Assembly (NCBI GenBank): GCA_946811185.2
Contig: OX328112.1
Span: 24,457,558-24,521,557, forward strand
Reading direction: 5' to 3'
Origin: Hippopus hippopus
Taxonomy: Eukaryota; Mollusca; Bivalvia; Cardiida; Cardiidae
Length of the DNA: 64,000 nucleotides
The position numbers and the translations under genes are program-made. The notes below the pieces were generated by a model, which saw only the letters and a program-made list of their open reading frames with translations, was not told the DNA's origin and searched no databases. Positions 1 through 9,948 of this stretch are shown here, piece after piece (position 1 is the first letter of the stretch; each line of letters opens with the position of its first letter).

Positions 1-189
1 GAACTCAGAGTGGTACGAAACATGGTCAATAACCGGAACCACTATCCGACTAGGTGCCGTCATTCTTGGCAACAATTGCTATGAACACGTCTCAAGTGAT
101 GAGCACAGAAAGTCAGCCAAATTCTACACCAAGGGAGCAGCAGCAAGGTCTATTCAGGTATTTTACAACTTGCCTAATTTCACTGTTTA

Positions 190-372
190 CAAAACAGTAC
201 CGTGCTTGAACGACCCAGAGATAGAGAGCTGTTGAAAATGTTGTACATAAGAATCGTAGACAATGCTGGTAACCTGCATTTCCAACATTTCCCCTAAGGT
301 TTTCTACTCTAACAAAGACGACTCGTATTATTAAAGTCGCAGATAAAAATGTCTGCAAATACTTCACTGTGG
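190..372 (+). mobile_element. Degraded family E element
   Basis: Contains 'cgacccagagatagagagct', 'gacaatgctggtaacctgcattt' split over the hairpin, and 'gtctgcaaatacttca', which follow family E order (see 1514-1742). The stem is badly eroded and the ends are lost. Confidence 0.5.
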
Positions 373-710
373 ATTAGAATAAAATGGTTTTTGTATGGTA
401 CACGGTTAGACCCTTTAGCTAAGAGAGTGGATTTCGATGGGACCTTCTTGTAACTGTTTTATCTCTAAATAGTTCGGTTTAAAGTACGGGGAAGCGATAC
501 AAAATATTTCAGGACAAAACGAAAATGATTCAGATCCTGGTCAGTCTGACGTTTTTTTTTTTTTATTGCGGGGTGCAATAACTACTTGCTCACGCTGAAT
601 TACCTTCCTTTGTTTTGGCGAAGGATAACTTTAAAAACATTGTGTGGGATAGTAAAAAGTCGGATCATTTGCTATCATTTGTACATTTTCCTAGTTTAAA
701 AAAAACAAAA
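373..710. other. Non-coding stretch, nothing recognised
   Basis: AT-rich single-copy-looking sequence with a T-run at 551-563. No coding, RNA or repeat signal was seen. Confidence 0.5.
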
Positions 711-905
711 TGAGTCATGCTCTGTGAAAAGGGGTGTTTAATGCATCTGCAAACAGTCACGAACCATATCAGCCTGTGCAGTCCGTCATGCAGACCTGGG
801 TCGAAACTTTTTACTTTTGCTATTTGTAAACGATCTCCATGTCTATGAACCATTTTGCCTTGTTATTCAGTCATCTGTTAAAATAAATGGGTCATAGAAA
901 TCCAT
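711..905 (+). mobile_element. Family A MITE, 5' part, degraded
   Basis: Starts with the family A terminus (gagtcatgctctgtgaaaag) and keeps the weakened central hairpin (cagcctgtgcagtccgtcat). Similarity fades into non-repeat DNA after about 905; the 3' TIR is missing. Confidence 0.7.
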
Positions 906-1209
906 ATTCACGCCAAAAACTTCATCACCGTCAAAAATTGCAACAGACATCCTTAAAAAGATCCTCATCAAATATGGTCGATCAACATGAGGTAAGATTT
1001 ATTGAGAACTTTATTGTTTTTTAATCCGAAAACATTCTTGGGAAAGGATAGATCAATCGAAATGTTTTAAAAAGTAACCTGGCCCTAGAAACAAAAGATC
1101 ATCTGCAGGCAGACCTGTGCTCACAAAAGATTGCAATCTTTCTTGTGATAATTCCAATTCTTTATGTTCACACCCTTGTTAAAGATAATGCCATAATTAT
1201 TTTCTATAT
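906..1209. other. Non-coding stretch, nothing recognised
   Basis: No gene or repeat signal was seen between two family A copies. Confidence 0.4.
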
Positions 1210-1470
1210 GAGCCATGCTCTGTGAAAAGGGGGCTTAATGCATCTGCGAAAAGTATCGGCCCAGGTCAGCCTGTGCAGTGCGCGCAGGCTGACCTGGACC
1301 GACACTTTTCGCTATTGCTCGATTTTCTGTATGTCAAAGTACCAGTCTACCTCATAATTCTGTTGATTGTTAGACTTAATGGATTTTACGGATCCACGGT
1401 CATGTGATGACTTCCATGGTATCCTGCATCACGGAGATGCATTAAGCCCCCTTTTGTCAGAGCATGGCTC
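1210..1470 (+). mobile_element. Family A MITE, full length (reference copy)
   Basis: 261 bp with TIRs gagccatgctctgtgaaaag and its mirror ending agagcatggctc, flanked by ATAT on both sides, consistent with a TA-type target. A central hairpin near the 5' end reads ggtcagcctgtgcagtgcgc then gcaggctgacctgg. The 3' half carries 'ggatccacggtcatgtgatgac' type sequence. No coding capacity; it must depend on a transposase in trans. Confidence 0.88.
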
Positions 1471-1513
1471 ATATAATTTGATATGGCAATCAGTAATTGG
1501 CACGAGGTGTCTC

Positions 1514-1742
1514 TTAACCCTCTACAACACAATCCCAAATTTTAATAACTTTGAAGGAAAAGCCCTTTGAAAACATTGTGGAAAAAGGAGAAAATGCTGG
1601 TAACCAGCATTTTCTCATTTTCCCACGATCTTTTTCTACCTTTTTAAACACAAATTCAATTTTTGAATCACAATTGCTTCGTCGTATGCAATTTTTTTGA
1701 ATTAAGACTGGCCCAAAATTTTGTCTTTTGGTAAAGAGTTAA
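1514..1742 (+). mobile_element. Family E MITE, full length (reference copy)
   Basis: Begins TTAACCCTCTAC and ends GGTAAAGAGTTAA, so the ends are near-mirror and each carries TTAA, the target of piggyBac-type transposases. The centre is a long hairpin, aaaggagaaaatgctggt / accagcattttctc. The segment after it contains the family-typical 'gtcgtctgcaaatgctttcaa' in eroded form. Confidence 0.85.
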
Positions 1743-2183
1743 ATGAAAATAATGATTCACACAAAACAGGCTCCGAATTGTTTCTTTATTCAAATGTAGT
1801 TTTTAGTTCATATATACAGATTTAAACCCAAGTCCATCGTTTTCACTATTCTTGGGTATAGTTTTTGCTTGCTACACTTAGCAAAACAAATGATTAACAT
1901 CAATATCTGGCATGAAAAAAATGGGTGGACTATGTAAACAAAATTTAAAACCAAAGCTTTGACAGTTTCACAACTCTTTCATTGTATCTAGAAATAGCAA
2001 GCCAACGTGCTTATCTTAATCGTTTGTAGGGGACCAATCATTCATAGAAGGAGCACAATGAATTTTGGAAGAAATACATGTATGCACTATTCTTTTCACT
2101 TGCATTTTCTTAACAAAATAAACAAAACTTTGTTTTTCTGCACAACTTAAGTTTCAGAAAATGTGAGTTTTCTCAGCAATAAC
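1743..2183. other. 3' flank of the CCK gene
   Basis: Holds the candidate poly(A) signal at 1785-1790 and otherwise plain AT-rich sequence; most of it is probably 3' UTR of the minus-strand gene. Confidence 0.5.
1785..1790 (-). promoter_or_regulatory. Candidate poly(A) signal of the CCK gene
   Basis: TTTATT on the plus strand is AATAAA on the minus strand, about 395 nt beyond the CCK stop codon. It is the best hexamer seen before the E element at 1514-1742 and would give a 3' UTR of about 0.4 kb. Confidence 0.4.
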
Positions 2184-2696
2184 TCAGTTCTCATCGGTGT
2201 ATTCGTAATCTGTGACGTCATCAAGGTGTAACACGTGATCTATATCCCGACCAAACCTACCTCCACCGAGAGAGTAGTCGGCAAATCTTTTACCAAATCT
2301 TCCGCCTCCAAGGCCGTAATCAAAGTCCCATCGTCCTTGGCGTTTATCGACCCCAATGTCGTCTTTAATATTGTCACTTTTTGAATTGAGAATTGCAGAT
2401 ATTAATGGACTTTGGTGCTGATATTGCTCAGGATATGCTTCGACCGGAAATGATCTAAGTTGGTCGAAGACAGCGAGTTTTCCATTGTTTTGGACAGTTT
2501 CCGGTATACTTATACTCGACAATCCGAATGTGTTTCTATTTTTAGATTCCGTGTTTGAACCCAGTCTCAGCCCTTTTTTCAGTTCTTCTATAAGTGTTTG
2601 GAGAGTGTCTGTTTGGATATCATTGTTATACTGTGTAATGACGACCGTGCTGAGGGCGCAAAGTATGGTCAAGTAACTGATCACGTGGCCTCCCAT
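2184..2696 (-). CDS. CCK: Cholecystokinin/sulfakinin-type neuropeptide precursor, complete coding region
   Basis: Encodes a 170-residue secreted prohormone of the CCK/sulfakinin family, whose amidated peptides act on G-protein-coupled receptors in feeding and gut control. Residues 1-21 form a hydrophobic signal peptide (ISYLTILCALSTVVI core). After an acidic spacer, KR at 118-119 releases QGRWDFDYGLGGGRF (120-134; N-terminal Gln can cyclise), with Gly135 as amide donor and KR at 136-137. FADYSLGGGRF (138-148) follows, with Gly149 and a single Arg150. The tail 151-170 is acidic and has two tyrosines. From memory, oyster CCK1 is pEGAWDYDYGLGGGRF-amide, nearly the same as peptide 1. Here Phe125 replaces the first of its two tyrosines, leaving D-Y127 as the likely sulfation site; peptide 2 keeps D-Y141. 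The ATG is chosen because it starts the signal peptide and lies 18 nt after a splice acceptor. No intron interrupts the coding region. The family call is strong; peptide processing and sulfation are inferred. Confidence 0.93.
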   Translation of the reverse strand: MGGHVISYLTILCALSTVVITQYNNDIQTDTLQTLIEELKKGLRLGSNTESKNRNTFGLSSISIPETVQNNGKLAVFDQLRSFPVEAYPEQYQHQSPLISAILNSKSDNIKDDIGVDKRQGRWDFDYGLGGGRFGKRFADYSLGGGRFGRDIDHVLHLDDVTDYEYTDEN

Positions 2697-2730
2697 GTTT
2701 GTTCTTTGGAAAATCTGAAAGTATAAAAAT
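2697..2730 (-). other. 5' UTR start and splice acceptor of the CCK gene
   Basis: Read on the minus strand, positions 2730-2715 give atttttatactttcag, a pyrimidine-rich acceptor ending in AG, and 18 nt of leader (2714-2697) precede the ATG. The gene therefore probably has at least one upstream non-coding exon at higher coordinates. I could not identify that exon or the promoter. Confidence 0.6.
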
Positions 2731-2806
2731 TGATTTACAAATTCAATGGTGGTCTTGTTTTAATTGATTTACAAATTCATATGCAGGTTTCACCATATAA
2801 TTATAT

Positions 2807-3044
2807 CAGCCACGCTTTGCGAAAAAAGCGTTTAATGCATCTGGCCAAAGTATCGACCCAGGTCAGCTTGCCAGTCCTACAATTTGCTATTTGGCAGTTT
2901 TCTGGTTGTCAAAGGACCAATCTACCCAAGAATTGAACTGCTTGTTTAACATGATGGATTTTATGGATCCGTAATCATGATATGACTTGCTTAATATGAT
3001 GCTTCATGGAGATGCTTTAAGCCCCTTTTGCCAGAGTATGACTC
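2807..3044 (+). mobile_element. Family A MITE
   Basis: Starts cagccacgctttgcgaaaa and ends gccagagtatgactc. The distal hairpin arm has been lost, so it is slightly short. It abuts the family B element starting at 3050. Confidence 0.8.
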
Positions 3045-3049
3045 AAAAA

Positions 3050-3310
3050 GGTCTGCAACACGCGAAAAGGGGCATTCGGACATGTGCGTAAAGTGTCGTC
3101 TCGGATCAGCTTGGGCAGTCTGCGCAGGCTGATCCGAGACGACACTTTCCGACCACATTTGATTTTGTCCTATAGTAGACTTGCGCAAACCAGAAAATTA
3201 TATAAGAATGGAAAGTGTAGTCTCGGATTAGCCTGCGCGGACTGCGCAGGCTAATCCGAGACTACACTTTACGCAAATGTCCGAATACCCATTTTCGCGT
3301 GTTGCAGGCC
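3050..3310 (+). mobile_element. Family B MITE, 261 bp, double hairpin
   Basis: TIRs of about 34 bp (gtctgcaacacgcgaaaagg... / ...ttttcgcgtgttgcaggc). Inside are two separate hairpins with the core GCGCAGGCTGATCCGAGACGA and GCGCAGGCTAATCCGAGACTA. The second copy in the window (60794-61054) is the same length. Confidence 0.88.
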
Positions 3311-3491
3311 AGTTATCATACTTGTTGACCTTTATACTCTGTTAACTTTGACTTCTGCAACCCTACCTCTGTTAGGGTCGTCTTCATAACAAACTGGTTT
3401 ACTAAATCTCTTGTTACACTGGCCTATCAGCCTTTATAAAGCCGCATAAAACAAGTCTACATGGACTCTCTCCTTGAATAAACGGTTCTTT

Positions 3492-3661
3492 TTAACCCAT
3501 ACTACATCCGTCTTTTAACGAGCCTGAATTTCTCCTTTTCCCACTATATCTTCTACCCTTCCAAAAACAAATTTTATATTTTAAAGTCACATTTAATTTG
3601 TCGTCTGCAAATGCTTTCAATTTGGACTAATCAAAAATTCTGTCGTTTGATAAAGAGTTGA
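3492..3661 (+). mobile_element. Family E MITE with deleted hairpin arm
   Basis: Starts TTAACCCATACTACATCC and ends GATAAAGAGTTGA (terminal TTAA mutated). The left hairpin arm is missing: 'gagcctgaatttctccttttccc' joins directly to the right arm. Confidence 0.75.
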
Positions 3662-3947
3662 TACATTCAACATAAAGAGCCACTCTTCATGCTACATTTT
3701 GTACATGTACAAAACTTTTTTAACGCACTAAGCGAAAAACAACGTAACGTACAACATAATGGGAACGTACAACAATTTAAGACGGCAAGCTAACAAGCTT
3801 CGGTGCACGCCAGCGTATGCCAGAGAATACCAAAACTTTTTCGTACGAAGGCGGATGTCTTGCTATTTCGTTAAAGCCCAAATAACTGTTAAATATACTA
3901 GTTAAAAGTAGAGAAGTTATTGTGAATGCGACTATCTATTATTGTCC

Positions 3948-4085
3948 AGGTATTCGTCGCTTGCAGAAAGATGAATTTTAAAAGAAGTTCAAAACTGACC
4001 ATGTCTCTCTATCTTTTGTTTACTTTTTACCAGATTTTAACATTCATTTTTCTGCCAGCGTCTGACATTGGGACCATCCGTTCAG
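3948..4085 (+). repeat. Dispersed repeat H, copy 1
   Basis: Shares order and sequence with 50628-50765: gctggcagaaa-atgaattttaaaa, then ctatcttttgtttact, then ttaccaga/ggttttaa. About 130 bp in the same orientation; class unknown. Confidence 0.55.
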
Positions 4086-4211
4086 TAACAAAATTGTCAT
4101 CTTCAAAATAATTTCCATAATTTCAAAAGGTATGATATAAATTCAAAAGCATTTTACACCCGTTTTGTGTACTTTTGGTCGCTACTTGGCCTTTAAAGTG
4201 TACTGGTGCCG

Positions 4212-4422
4212 TCACTCTTTCGTTGCCACTTAAATGCACTCGACTTTTATCGATGTCAAAAAGTAGACTTTCGTTGCGTTTGACGCTAATTTTGATAAAA
4301 AATTAGCGTCAGGTGGCGGGTGATGTAGATCCAATATCAGACCGCACGTTTTGTGCAGTCTGATCTTGATCTACATCGTCCGCAAAAGGTACCCAAGGCA
4401 GCATCAGTAGTGAAAGAGTTAA
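4212..4422 (+). mobile_element. C2 MITE, full length, diverged ends
   Basis: Follows C2 order: actctttcgttgcc, 'actcgacttttatcgatg', then the hairpin gatgtagatccaatatcaga... ending tgaaagagttaa. A small extra hairpin (tgacgctaatttt / aaaattagcgtca) lies at 4280-4310. Confidence 0.72.
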
Positions 4423-5370
4423 AGGCTTAAGGGTTTACATATGACGATATGAGACATATCGGTGGATCAACAAGACGTGACAAAACAGTCTGTAACTGTG
4501 GAAATGCTTTAGCAGGTTATCTGTCATATTATAGACTAGATGATTTAATTTACATCGTTAAAAATACAAGGTTAGCAGAAGTCTATATAATGACGAGACA
4601 GATATTTGCAGGAATAACTGCAACAGTACTGAATTGTCATATGTAACGCCATACCTGTCACGTAGTGTTTTATTTCGTATAACGCTTTTCATGCCGTGCT
4701 GTTATTTTGATCAAACGTATAATAATCAAAAGACAGGATTGCGTTACACATTGTTGCATGAGACGATCTATGCTGTTAAACGATGATCGGTGAAAACAAA
4801 TAATTGACTCTTGGTCTCAGTTATTTCGTTAATAAAGGCATTTTTAGAGTCTCGGTGTATGATCACTTTAAGAACAACATCGATTATGATGATGACGATG
4901 ACGACGATGATGTTGATGATGATGATGATGATGATGATAAACGGAATAGAAAATCAGCGATGACCGCTACTTCTAGCATGCCTTCGGTCATTATAAATGT
5001 ACAATTTTGTTTACGTCTATGACACATAGCAACAGTAACCAAGGTAGTTGGCCGTATCTTATCGCCGCAGAATCTAAACATGTTCTGCTTTGATTTGACT
5101 CAACCCGACTTGATCAGATTTCGAATCCTTAACTTTGATTGAAGACAGTAAGTGTTTGACCGAAAAAGTACAATTCTCAAGGTAAAACATTGATCTGGCT
5201 TATTTTGAATGTCTTCACTATGCATTGTAAAGAAAAAAACAAAAGACGATTTTGCAGTTTTCGACAAGTCATTTTCTGAAAAACCAAATGTTAAAAAATA
5301 GCGTGAAACGATGTCCCAAGCACATATATATTATGCCTATCTTCGACAAGACGGAAAAGAATGTACATGT
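4423..5370. other. Non-coding stretch with one GAT tract
   Basis: Apart from the trinucleotide tract at 4884-4938 nothing is recognised. Short open frames here, one of them a run of Asp codons, have no family resemblance. Confidence 0.45.
4884..4938 (+). repeat. (GAT/GAC)n microsatellite
   Basis: About 18 imperfect trinucleotide units. It translates as poly-Asp or poly-Ser, but no flanking coding sequence supports a gene. Confidence 0.9.
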
Positions 5371-5560
5371 GAGCCATGACCTCTGAAAAGGGAGCTTAAT
5401 ACATCTGCAGAAAGTATCGGGCACTGACAGTCTATGGTTTCCTATTGGTCATTTTTGCATGTCCAAGGACTATTCTACCTCACGATTTAGTCGGTTGTAA
5501 AACAAATTTAATTTATAGATTCATAATTATGTGGGGACTCTAATACCGGAGATGCATTTA
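5371..5560 (+). mobile_element. Family A MITE, degraded
   Basis: Begins gagccatgacctctgaaaag and keeps the distal half, but the hairpin right arm is deleted. The 3' end runs into a tandem duplication that also contains family D sequence. Confidence 0.7.
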
Positions 5561-5832
5561 GCCCGTTTTTACCTTAGCGCCAATCAAGTATAAATGTAGT
5601 ATATAGAGGATATTTGTTTTTTACGGTGAAAGATCGAAATTTATTTCATCGAGTGAACATCATCGGTAATATTTTCACGAGTGGCGCAGCAGATGCATTT
5701 AGCCCGTTTTTACCTTAGCGCCAATCAAGTATAAATGTAGTATATAGAGGATATTTGTTTTTTACGGTGAAAGATCGAAATTTATTTCATCGAGTGAACG
5801 TCATCGGTAATATTTTCACGAGTGGCGCAGCC
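5551..5832 (+). repeat. Two-copy tandem duplication, period 141 bp
   Basis: gatgcatttagcccgttttt at 5551 recurs at 5692, and the two 141-bp units differ at very few bases. Each unit joins the end of a family A element to the left arm of family D, so the duplication postdates that junction. Confidence 0.9.
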
Positions 5833-6243
5833 ACGAGTGAAAATATTACCGATGATGTTCACGAGATGAAATAAATTTCGATCTTTCACCGAAAAAAACA
5901 AATATTCTATTCATTTCATGCTTTTAACCCTTTCTGGGGGGAACTTAATCAAAATCCAGTACAGTTCTTTTCGGTTATTCCCCGTGGCGTACCCCCTCCG
6001 CATAGCAACGCATTACAATATTACGTCAAGCGCGAGAAATGTAAGGTAAATTACGTCATATTTCCATCTGGTTGTGAGGCACGCGCATTTTACCCAGGTA
6101 ACTAGTGCGCGGGAACAACTGTTTCCGCCTTCAATTGAAGAGTTAGAATATAAAAATCGGTATTTTTCACTGGTCTTAACCATGAAATATCGAAAAATAT
6201 TTCACCGATATTTGTCGATAACCTACCGGAAAGCATGAAATAA
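5602..6243 (-). mobile_element. Family D palindromic element
   Basis: Large inverted arms around 5770-5890: gaaatttatttcatcgagtg, then ggtaatattttcacgagtgg, mirrored directly after. A unique part follows, containing 'gtggcgtaccccctccgca' and 'cgcgagaaatgtaaggtaaa', ending in ccggaaagcatgaaataaa. The same order in reverse complement occurs at 56410-56910 and 58827-59307. Confidence 0.8.
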
Positions 6244-6334
6244 ACTGGTCTATCCCACAGATAGATATCATATAAATGTATAGCTTGTGTTTGTATAAGA
6301 GGACACTTATACTGCCTTGCTATAAAGCTAGCTT

Positions 6335-6500
6335 TTGTATCGACGTGGTAGAGCGTTCGCCTTGGAACTTGCAGGTCCAGGGTTCAATCCCCGCCCGAGG
6401 AGGCTACTTGTCAGAACTGTTACATAAAGTTTCACGCAAAGTCAGTCTGTCCCACAGTGCCGTCGTCAGTAGGCACACCCAAAGCTTGACGTTGGACACT
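6335..6500 (+). mobile_element. tRNA-derived SINE
   Basis: A-box-like tggtagagcgttcgcctt and B-box ggttcaatcc, correctly spaced, followed by unrelated body sequence. It has no complete acceptor stem, so it is not a tRNA gene. Confidence 0.65.
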
Positions 6501-6677
6501 TGAAAAAGGTGCTTGAGTCCTGGTACAGGTTCATGTATTTATCATAACATGTAAACTATTTCTTTTTAGGAGAAAATGTCTACGGCCGAGGTCAAAGTGA
6601 ACCTCTAAGATACTACCCTTTGTTCAGACACATTTGACTTAAATACTTCAAAATGCCGTTTAAGTCACATGGAACTG

Positions 6678-6678
<1 letters not shown>

Positions 6679-6730
<52 letters not shown>
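6679..6730 (+). repeat. (CT)n microsatellite
   Basis: About 26 uninterrupted CT units. Confidence 0.98.
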
Positions 6731-6734
<4 letters not shown>

Positions 6735-7164
6735 TTTCCTCTCTTTCTGTCGTTTCCTGTCTCTACAAATACGACATTTTAGTCCATGCAGTCTACAGCC
6801 CCTGTTACGTACCCGTATGGAAAAAAGAGTGAAACGGTTGTGATATGACCTTCTTCTTTTCCCATACTGTTTCCACATATATTGGAAAAAAGTGACATTA
6901 TTCCTCGTCTGCTTTGTGTTATTTGTAATGGCTTCGGCAACACCAAAAAACACACCGTTCAGGGAAGAATCCATACCAAATCGTACTTAAAAAGACCGTG
7001 CCCTTTTCTTAAAGGTAAATTGCTGTTTTATTGCGCTCTTCGAGAATGAAAGTCAGTCCTGATATAAGTGTTTTAAAGTAACTAGATCTGATTTACTGCA
7101 CTTTAATCCATTTTATACAATGTAATGCTATGAAAGTTTGTGACACCATAACTAGTCACACAAG

Positions 7165-7377
7165 TTAACCCTAAGGCTGCTAGGCGCGACTCACTGACCT
7201 CTTGCGGACAGTGTAGATCAAAGATCAGACTGCACAGAACGTGCAGTCTGATCTTTGATCTACACTGTCCGATGAGGACATATTTTACCCGAAAACTTAC
7301 GTTTGAAACAGCAAAAGTTGGGGTTTTACCATTGGCCTAAAAATTTCATTTCACCTATGTAGCAGGATAGGGGTTAA
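7165..7377 (+). mobile_element. Family C MITE, full length (reference copy)
   Basis: Starts TTAACCCTAAGGCTGC and ends AGGATAGGGGTTAA. The central hairpin runs gatcagactgcacagaac / gtgcagtctgatc, flanked by acagtgtagatcaa and its mirror. Length 213 bp; no coding capacity. Confidence 0.88.
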
Positions 7378-8234
7378 TATGCCACAGTGGTATAACAAAG
7401 GTGAACTGTTTTATAATATAATCTGATATAAGGTTACATGTTCGAATCTGACAAAACCCTGTGATTCCTATTTGGCAAACATTCATGTGTCACACCGGTA
7501 CGATAAACTTTTTACAGCCAGATAAAAACGTTTTAGACTCGTTTAAATACTTATTTTAGCAAGCCCGATAGAGTTATCTCTCTTTGAGCACTCTTGTGCA
7601 TATATGGTAAGAAAATTAACAAGTCTCGCGAGACAGTGCGATATTATCGGAACCTAAACGGTTACCGTGACGTAGCCAAAACGTTACCCCATAACAGGAA
7701 AAAAAAATGAGAGATGGAAGCCATAATATACTTATTAGACACTGCATCGCGATGAAATGTGCTCTCGTTAGTGCAGATAGCTGCGTTTGATTGTATAATT
7801 ATTATTGTGGCGCCACATGAGCGGCGGCACTATATTTTTATTCGCTTTTGAAAAGTGCCTGTGGAGGTAGCCATATTGTTTACTATATGGAATGGTTCAG
7901 TGTATTTTTTTAACATACATGTAAAAATACGGTGCTTTCATTACCAGATCGAGCCCGTACCAACTTTGTTTTTCTATTTGGACTGTTTTTTTTTTTGTTT
8001 TCTAACATGTAAAATACCGTACTTTCATTGTCAGGTCGATAAAAACCAGATCGTATCCCAGATGGCCCAGAGTTAAAATATATGTCATGTAGTATCACCA
8101 CGTGGACCTCTACGAAGTTTGTTCAAGTGATGCCCTTGGCGTAAAAAAATAACCTTCTGTAATGTGCCCTATTTCAGAAACAATTGATTTGTGGCGCCAT
8201 TGATGTTTTGCATCAATATTTTCTTGTATATGAT
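7378..8234. other. Non-coding stretch with a short duplication
   Basis: Contains two related 40-bp blocks, aacatacatgtaaaaatacgg at 7912 and aacatgtaaaataccg at 8003, period about 91. Nothing else is recognised. Confidence 0.4.
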
Positions 8235-8394
8235 GTCATTGATTTTTGTTTACGCGTCGTCTCAGTAGTAGGTCTAAACGCGCATTTAACTTGAAGAGTT
8301 ACAATGGAAATAAGAAGTATTAAAACATTTGAAAACGATAAATAACATGTGGTTAGAAAGGGTACCCGCGTTTCTTCTTAGAAAGGTACCTGTA

Positions 8395-8478
8395 TTTTTC
8401 TCCCTTTCTCACAATGTTTTCGAAAGTCTCCTTACCCATTGTCGTAGAAACGCTGGTTTGTTTTGTCAAGAGTTTAAC
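8395..8478 (-). mobile_element. Family E fragment, minus orientation
   Basis: tctccctttctcacaatgtt, then gaaagtctccttaccca and a terminus gtcaagagtttaa. Only the half from the hairpin to one end remains. Confidence 0.6.
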
Positions 8479-8667
8479 CTTTTATCAACAGTCCAGAGTT
8501 TTAACGATTCTGTAGTAGACAGCTAGTAAGCAGCATTTTCTCCATTCCCAAATCGTTCTCTATTCTGACAAAAACAAAACCCAACAGCGGAGCTACAGAA
8601 ATATTGCTATCTGCAAATGCTGTCGATTTGGACAGCTCCAAAATTTTGTCGTTTGTTAAGGTATTGA
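8479..8667 (+). mobile_element. Family E fragment, plus orientation
   Basis: atcaacagtccagagttttaacg, 'agcattttctccattccca', 'tctgcaaatgctgtcgattt', ending ttgtcgtttgttaagg. It lies head to head with the preceding fragment. Confidence 0.6.
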
Positions 8668-9115
8668 CGTAGGCCTCAAAAGTTAAAGTCGTAGACGGTA
8701 ATATATTTGTAAATGTCTTCTGCCATCGGATATTTGTCCAGTTAAGCGTCAGTTTACCAGTATCTTGTGTGACCTTTTCGTCTATGGGTCAATGGAAGTA
8801 CTCTGTGAACAACGCATACCCTGACCTAACGACTTACGTCGTCGTTGGAAATGACGTTCCATTCATGAACTAAAGCTGCCGACAAGTCATTGACATTGTT
8901 GATAACATGGTTTTTCCTTGATCTCTGACTGAACTGGTCCCATAAATGGTCAGTGGATTTTTTTTTTTTTTTTTTTGTCAGGAGAGCAAACCGGATAAGG
9001 TACGACGTTAACGTAATGTCTATTGAGATAATACTTCTCATTTCCATTAGCGGAACTCTTCAAGTTAAAGGCGGGTTTAGACCTAAGACCGGGACCACGC
9101 GTAAACAAAAATCAG

Positions 9116-9716
9116 TGGCAACAAATACGAAACAAAATCAAATTCAACTTTCTCTACTAACAGAGGCACATTGTGATGCACTGTCTTATAAGTATATTCA
9201 GGCTTTTATTTCTAATTTGCTATCCTCGTTGTGGGTTAGTTAGTTTTTTTTTTAGTCTACGTTACGGGCAGAGTATCTGACCCAAGGATATCACGTTGAC
9301 TTACGAAACCTCTTCATTTTCTTACTGAAAACGCAGAAGAGTGCTCCAACAGAGGTAGCTTTATCGGACTGGCGATAACAAGTATGTAAAATTATCAAAA
9401 TTCTTATATTTAGCATTAGAAAAGCGTGTAACTTATGTTTATATCTCTAATACTTTGGCTCGTGCTCAACAGGTTCCTCAAGTTTTTTTTTTTTTCCAAT
9501 TATTTACATATATACATGTACATGTATATGGCAGATATGGCAACAGTCTGTAAAGTTTTGAATTTTTGCATTGTTTGTACAATGGGATAGAGGCCTAATA
9601 TGTGCAGATACAAGAATTGAATTAGAAGTTAAAAGTCGGAATTGTATGGCAAAAAAGATTAACCGACAATAGGCAAGTTTGAGCACAGAAGAGAAGAACA
9701 ACAGAACGACACGAGA
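9116..9716. other. Non-coding stretch, nothing recognised
   Basis: AT-rich, with homopolymer runs at 9242-9252 and 9484-9496. Confidence 0.4.
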
Positions 9717-9948
9717 TTAACACTTTTCTACACAGTCCCGATTCTTCATCTACCCAGGGGGGACAAGCCTTTTGAAAACATTGTGGAAAAGGGAGAAAAT
9801 GCTGGTAACCAGCATTTTCTCCTTTTCCCACAATGTTTTCTACCACATCAAAGACAAATCCATGATCTGAACCACGTTAAAATTGTCGTCTGCAAATGCT
9901 TTGAATTTGGACAAGTCGTACATTTTTGTCGTGTGGTAGACAGTTTAA
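9717..9948 (+). mobile_element. Family E MITE, full length
   Basis: TTAACACTTTTC to GACAGTTTAA, with a complete hairpin (gagaaaatgctggtaa / ccagcattttctcc) at 9779-9843. Confidence 0.88.

Larger units (their letters stand above)
8235..9115. mobile_element. Candidate 0.9-kb inverted-repeat element
   Basis: The left arm 8235-8325 (tttacgcgtcgtctcagtag, taggtctaaacgcgcattta, aacttgaagagtt) is matched in reverse complement at 9035-9115 (aactcttcaagttaaaggcg, ggtttagacctaagaccg, ccacgcgtaaac). E-element pieces lie between the arms. The exact ends are unclear. Confidence 0.5.

Noticed and set aside
4804..5081. Open frames of poly-Asp (plus) and poly-Ser (minus)
   Set aside because: They translate a GAT microsatellite and have no flanking coding signal.
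6338..6410. tRNA gene candidate
   Set aside because: A and B boxes are present, but the acceptor stem does not pair and a SINE body follows.
6660..6974. 104-codon minus-strand frame with an Arg-Glu repeat
   Set aside because: The repeat is a CT microsatellite read in frame; the rest shows no domain.
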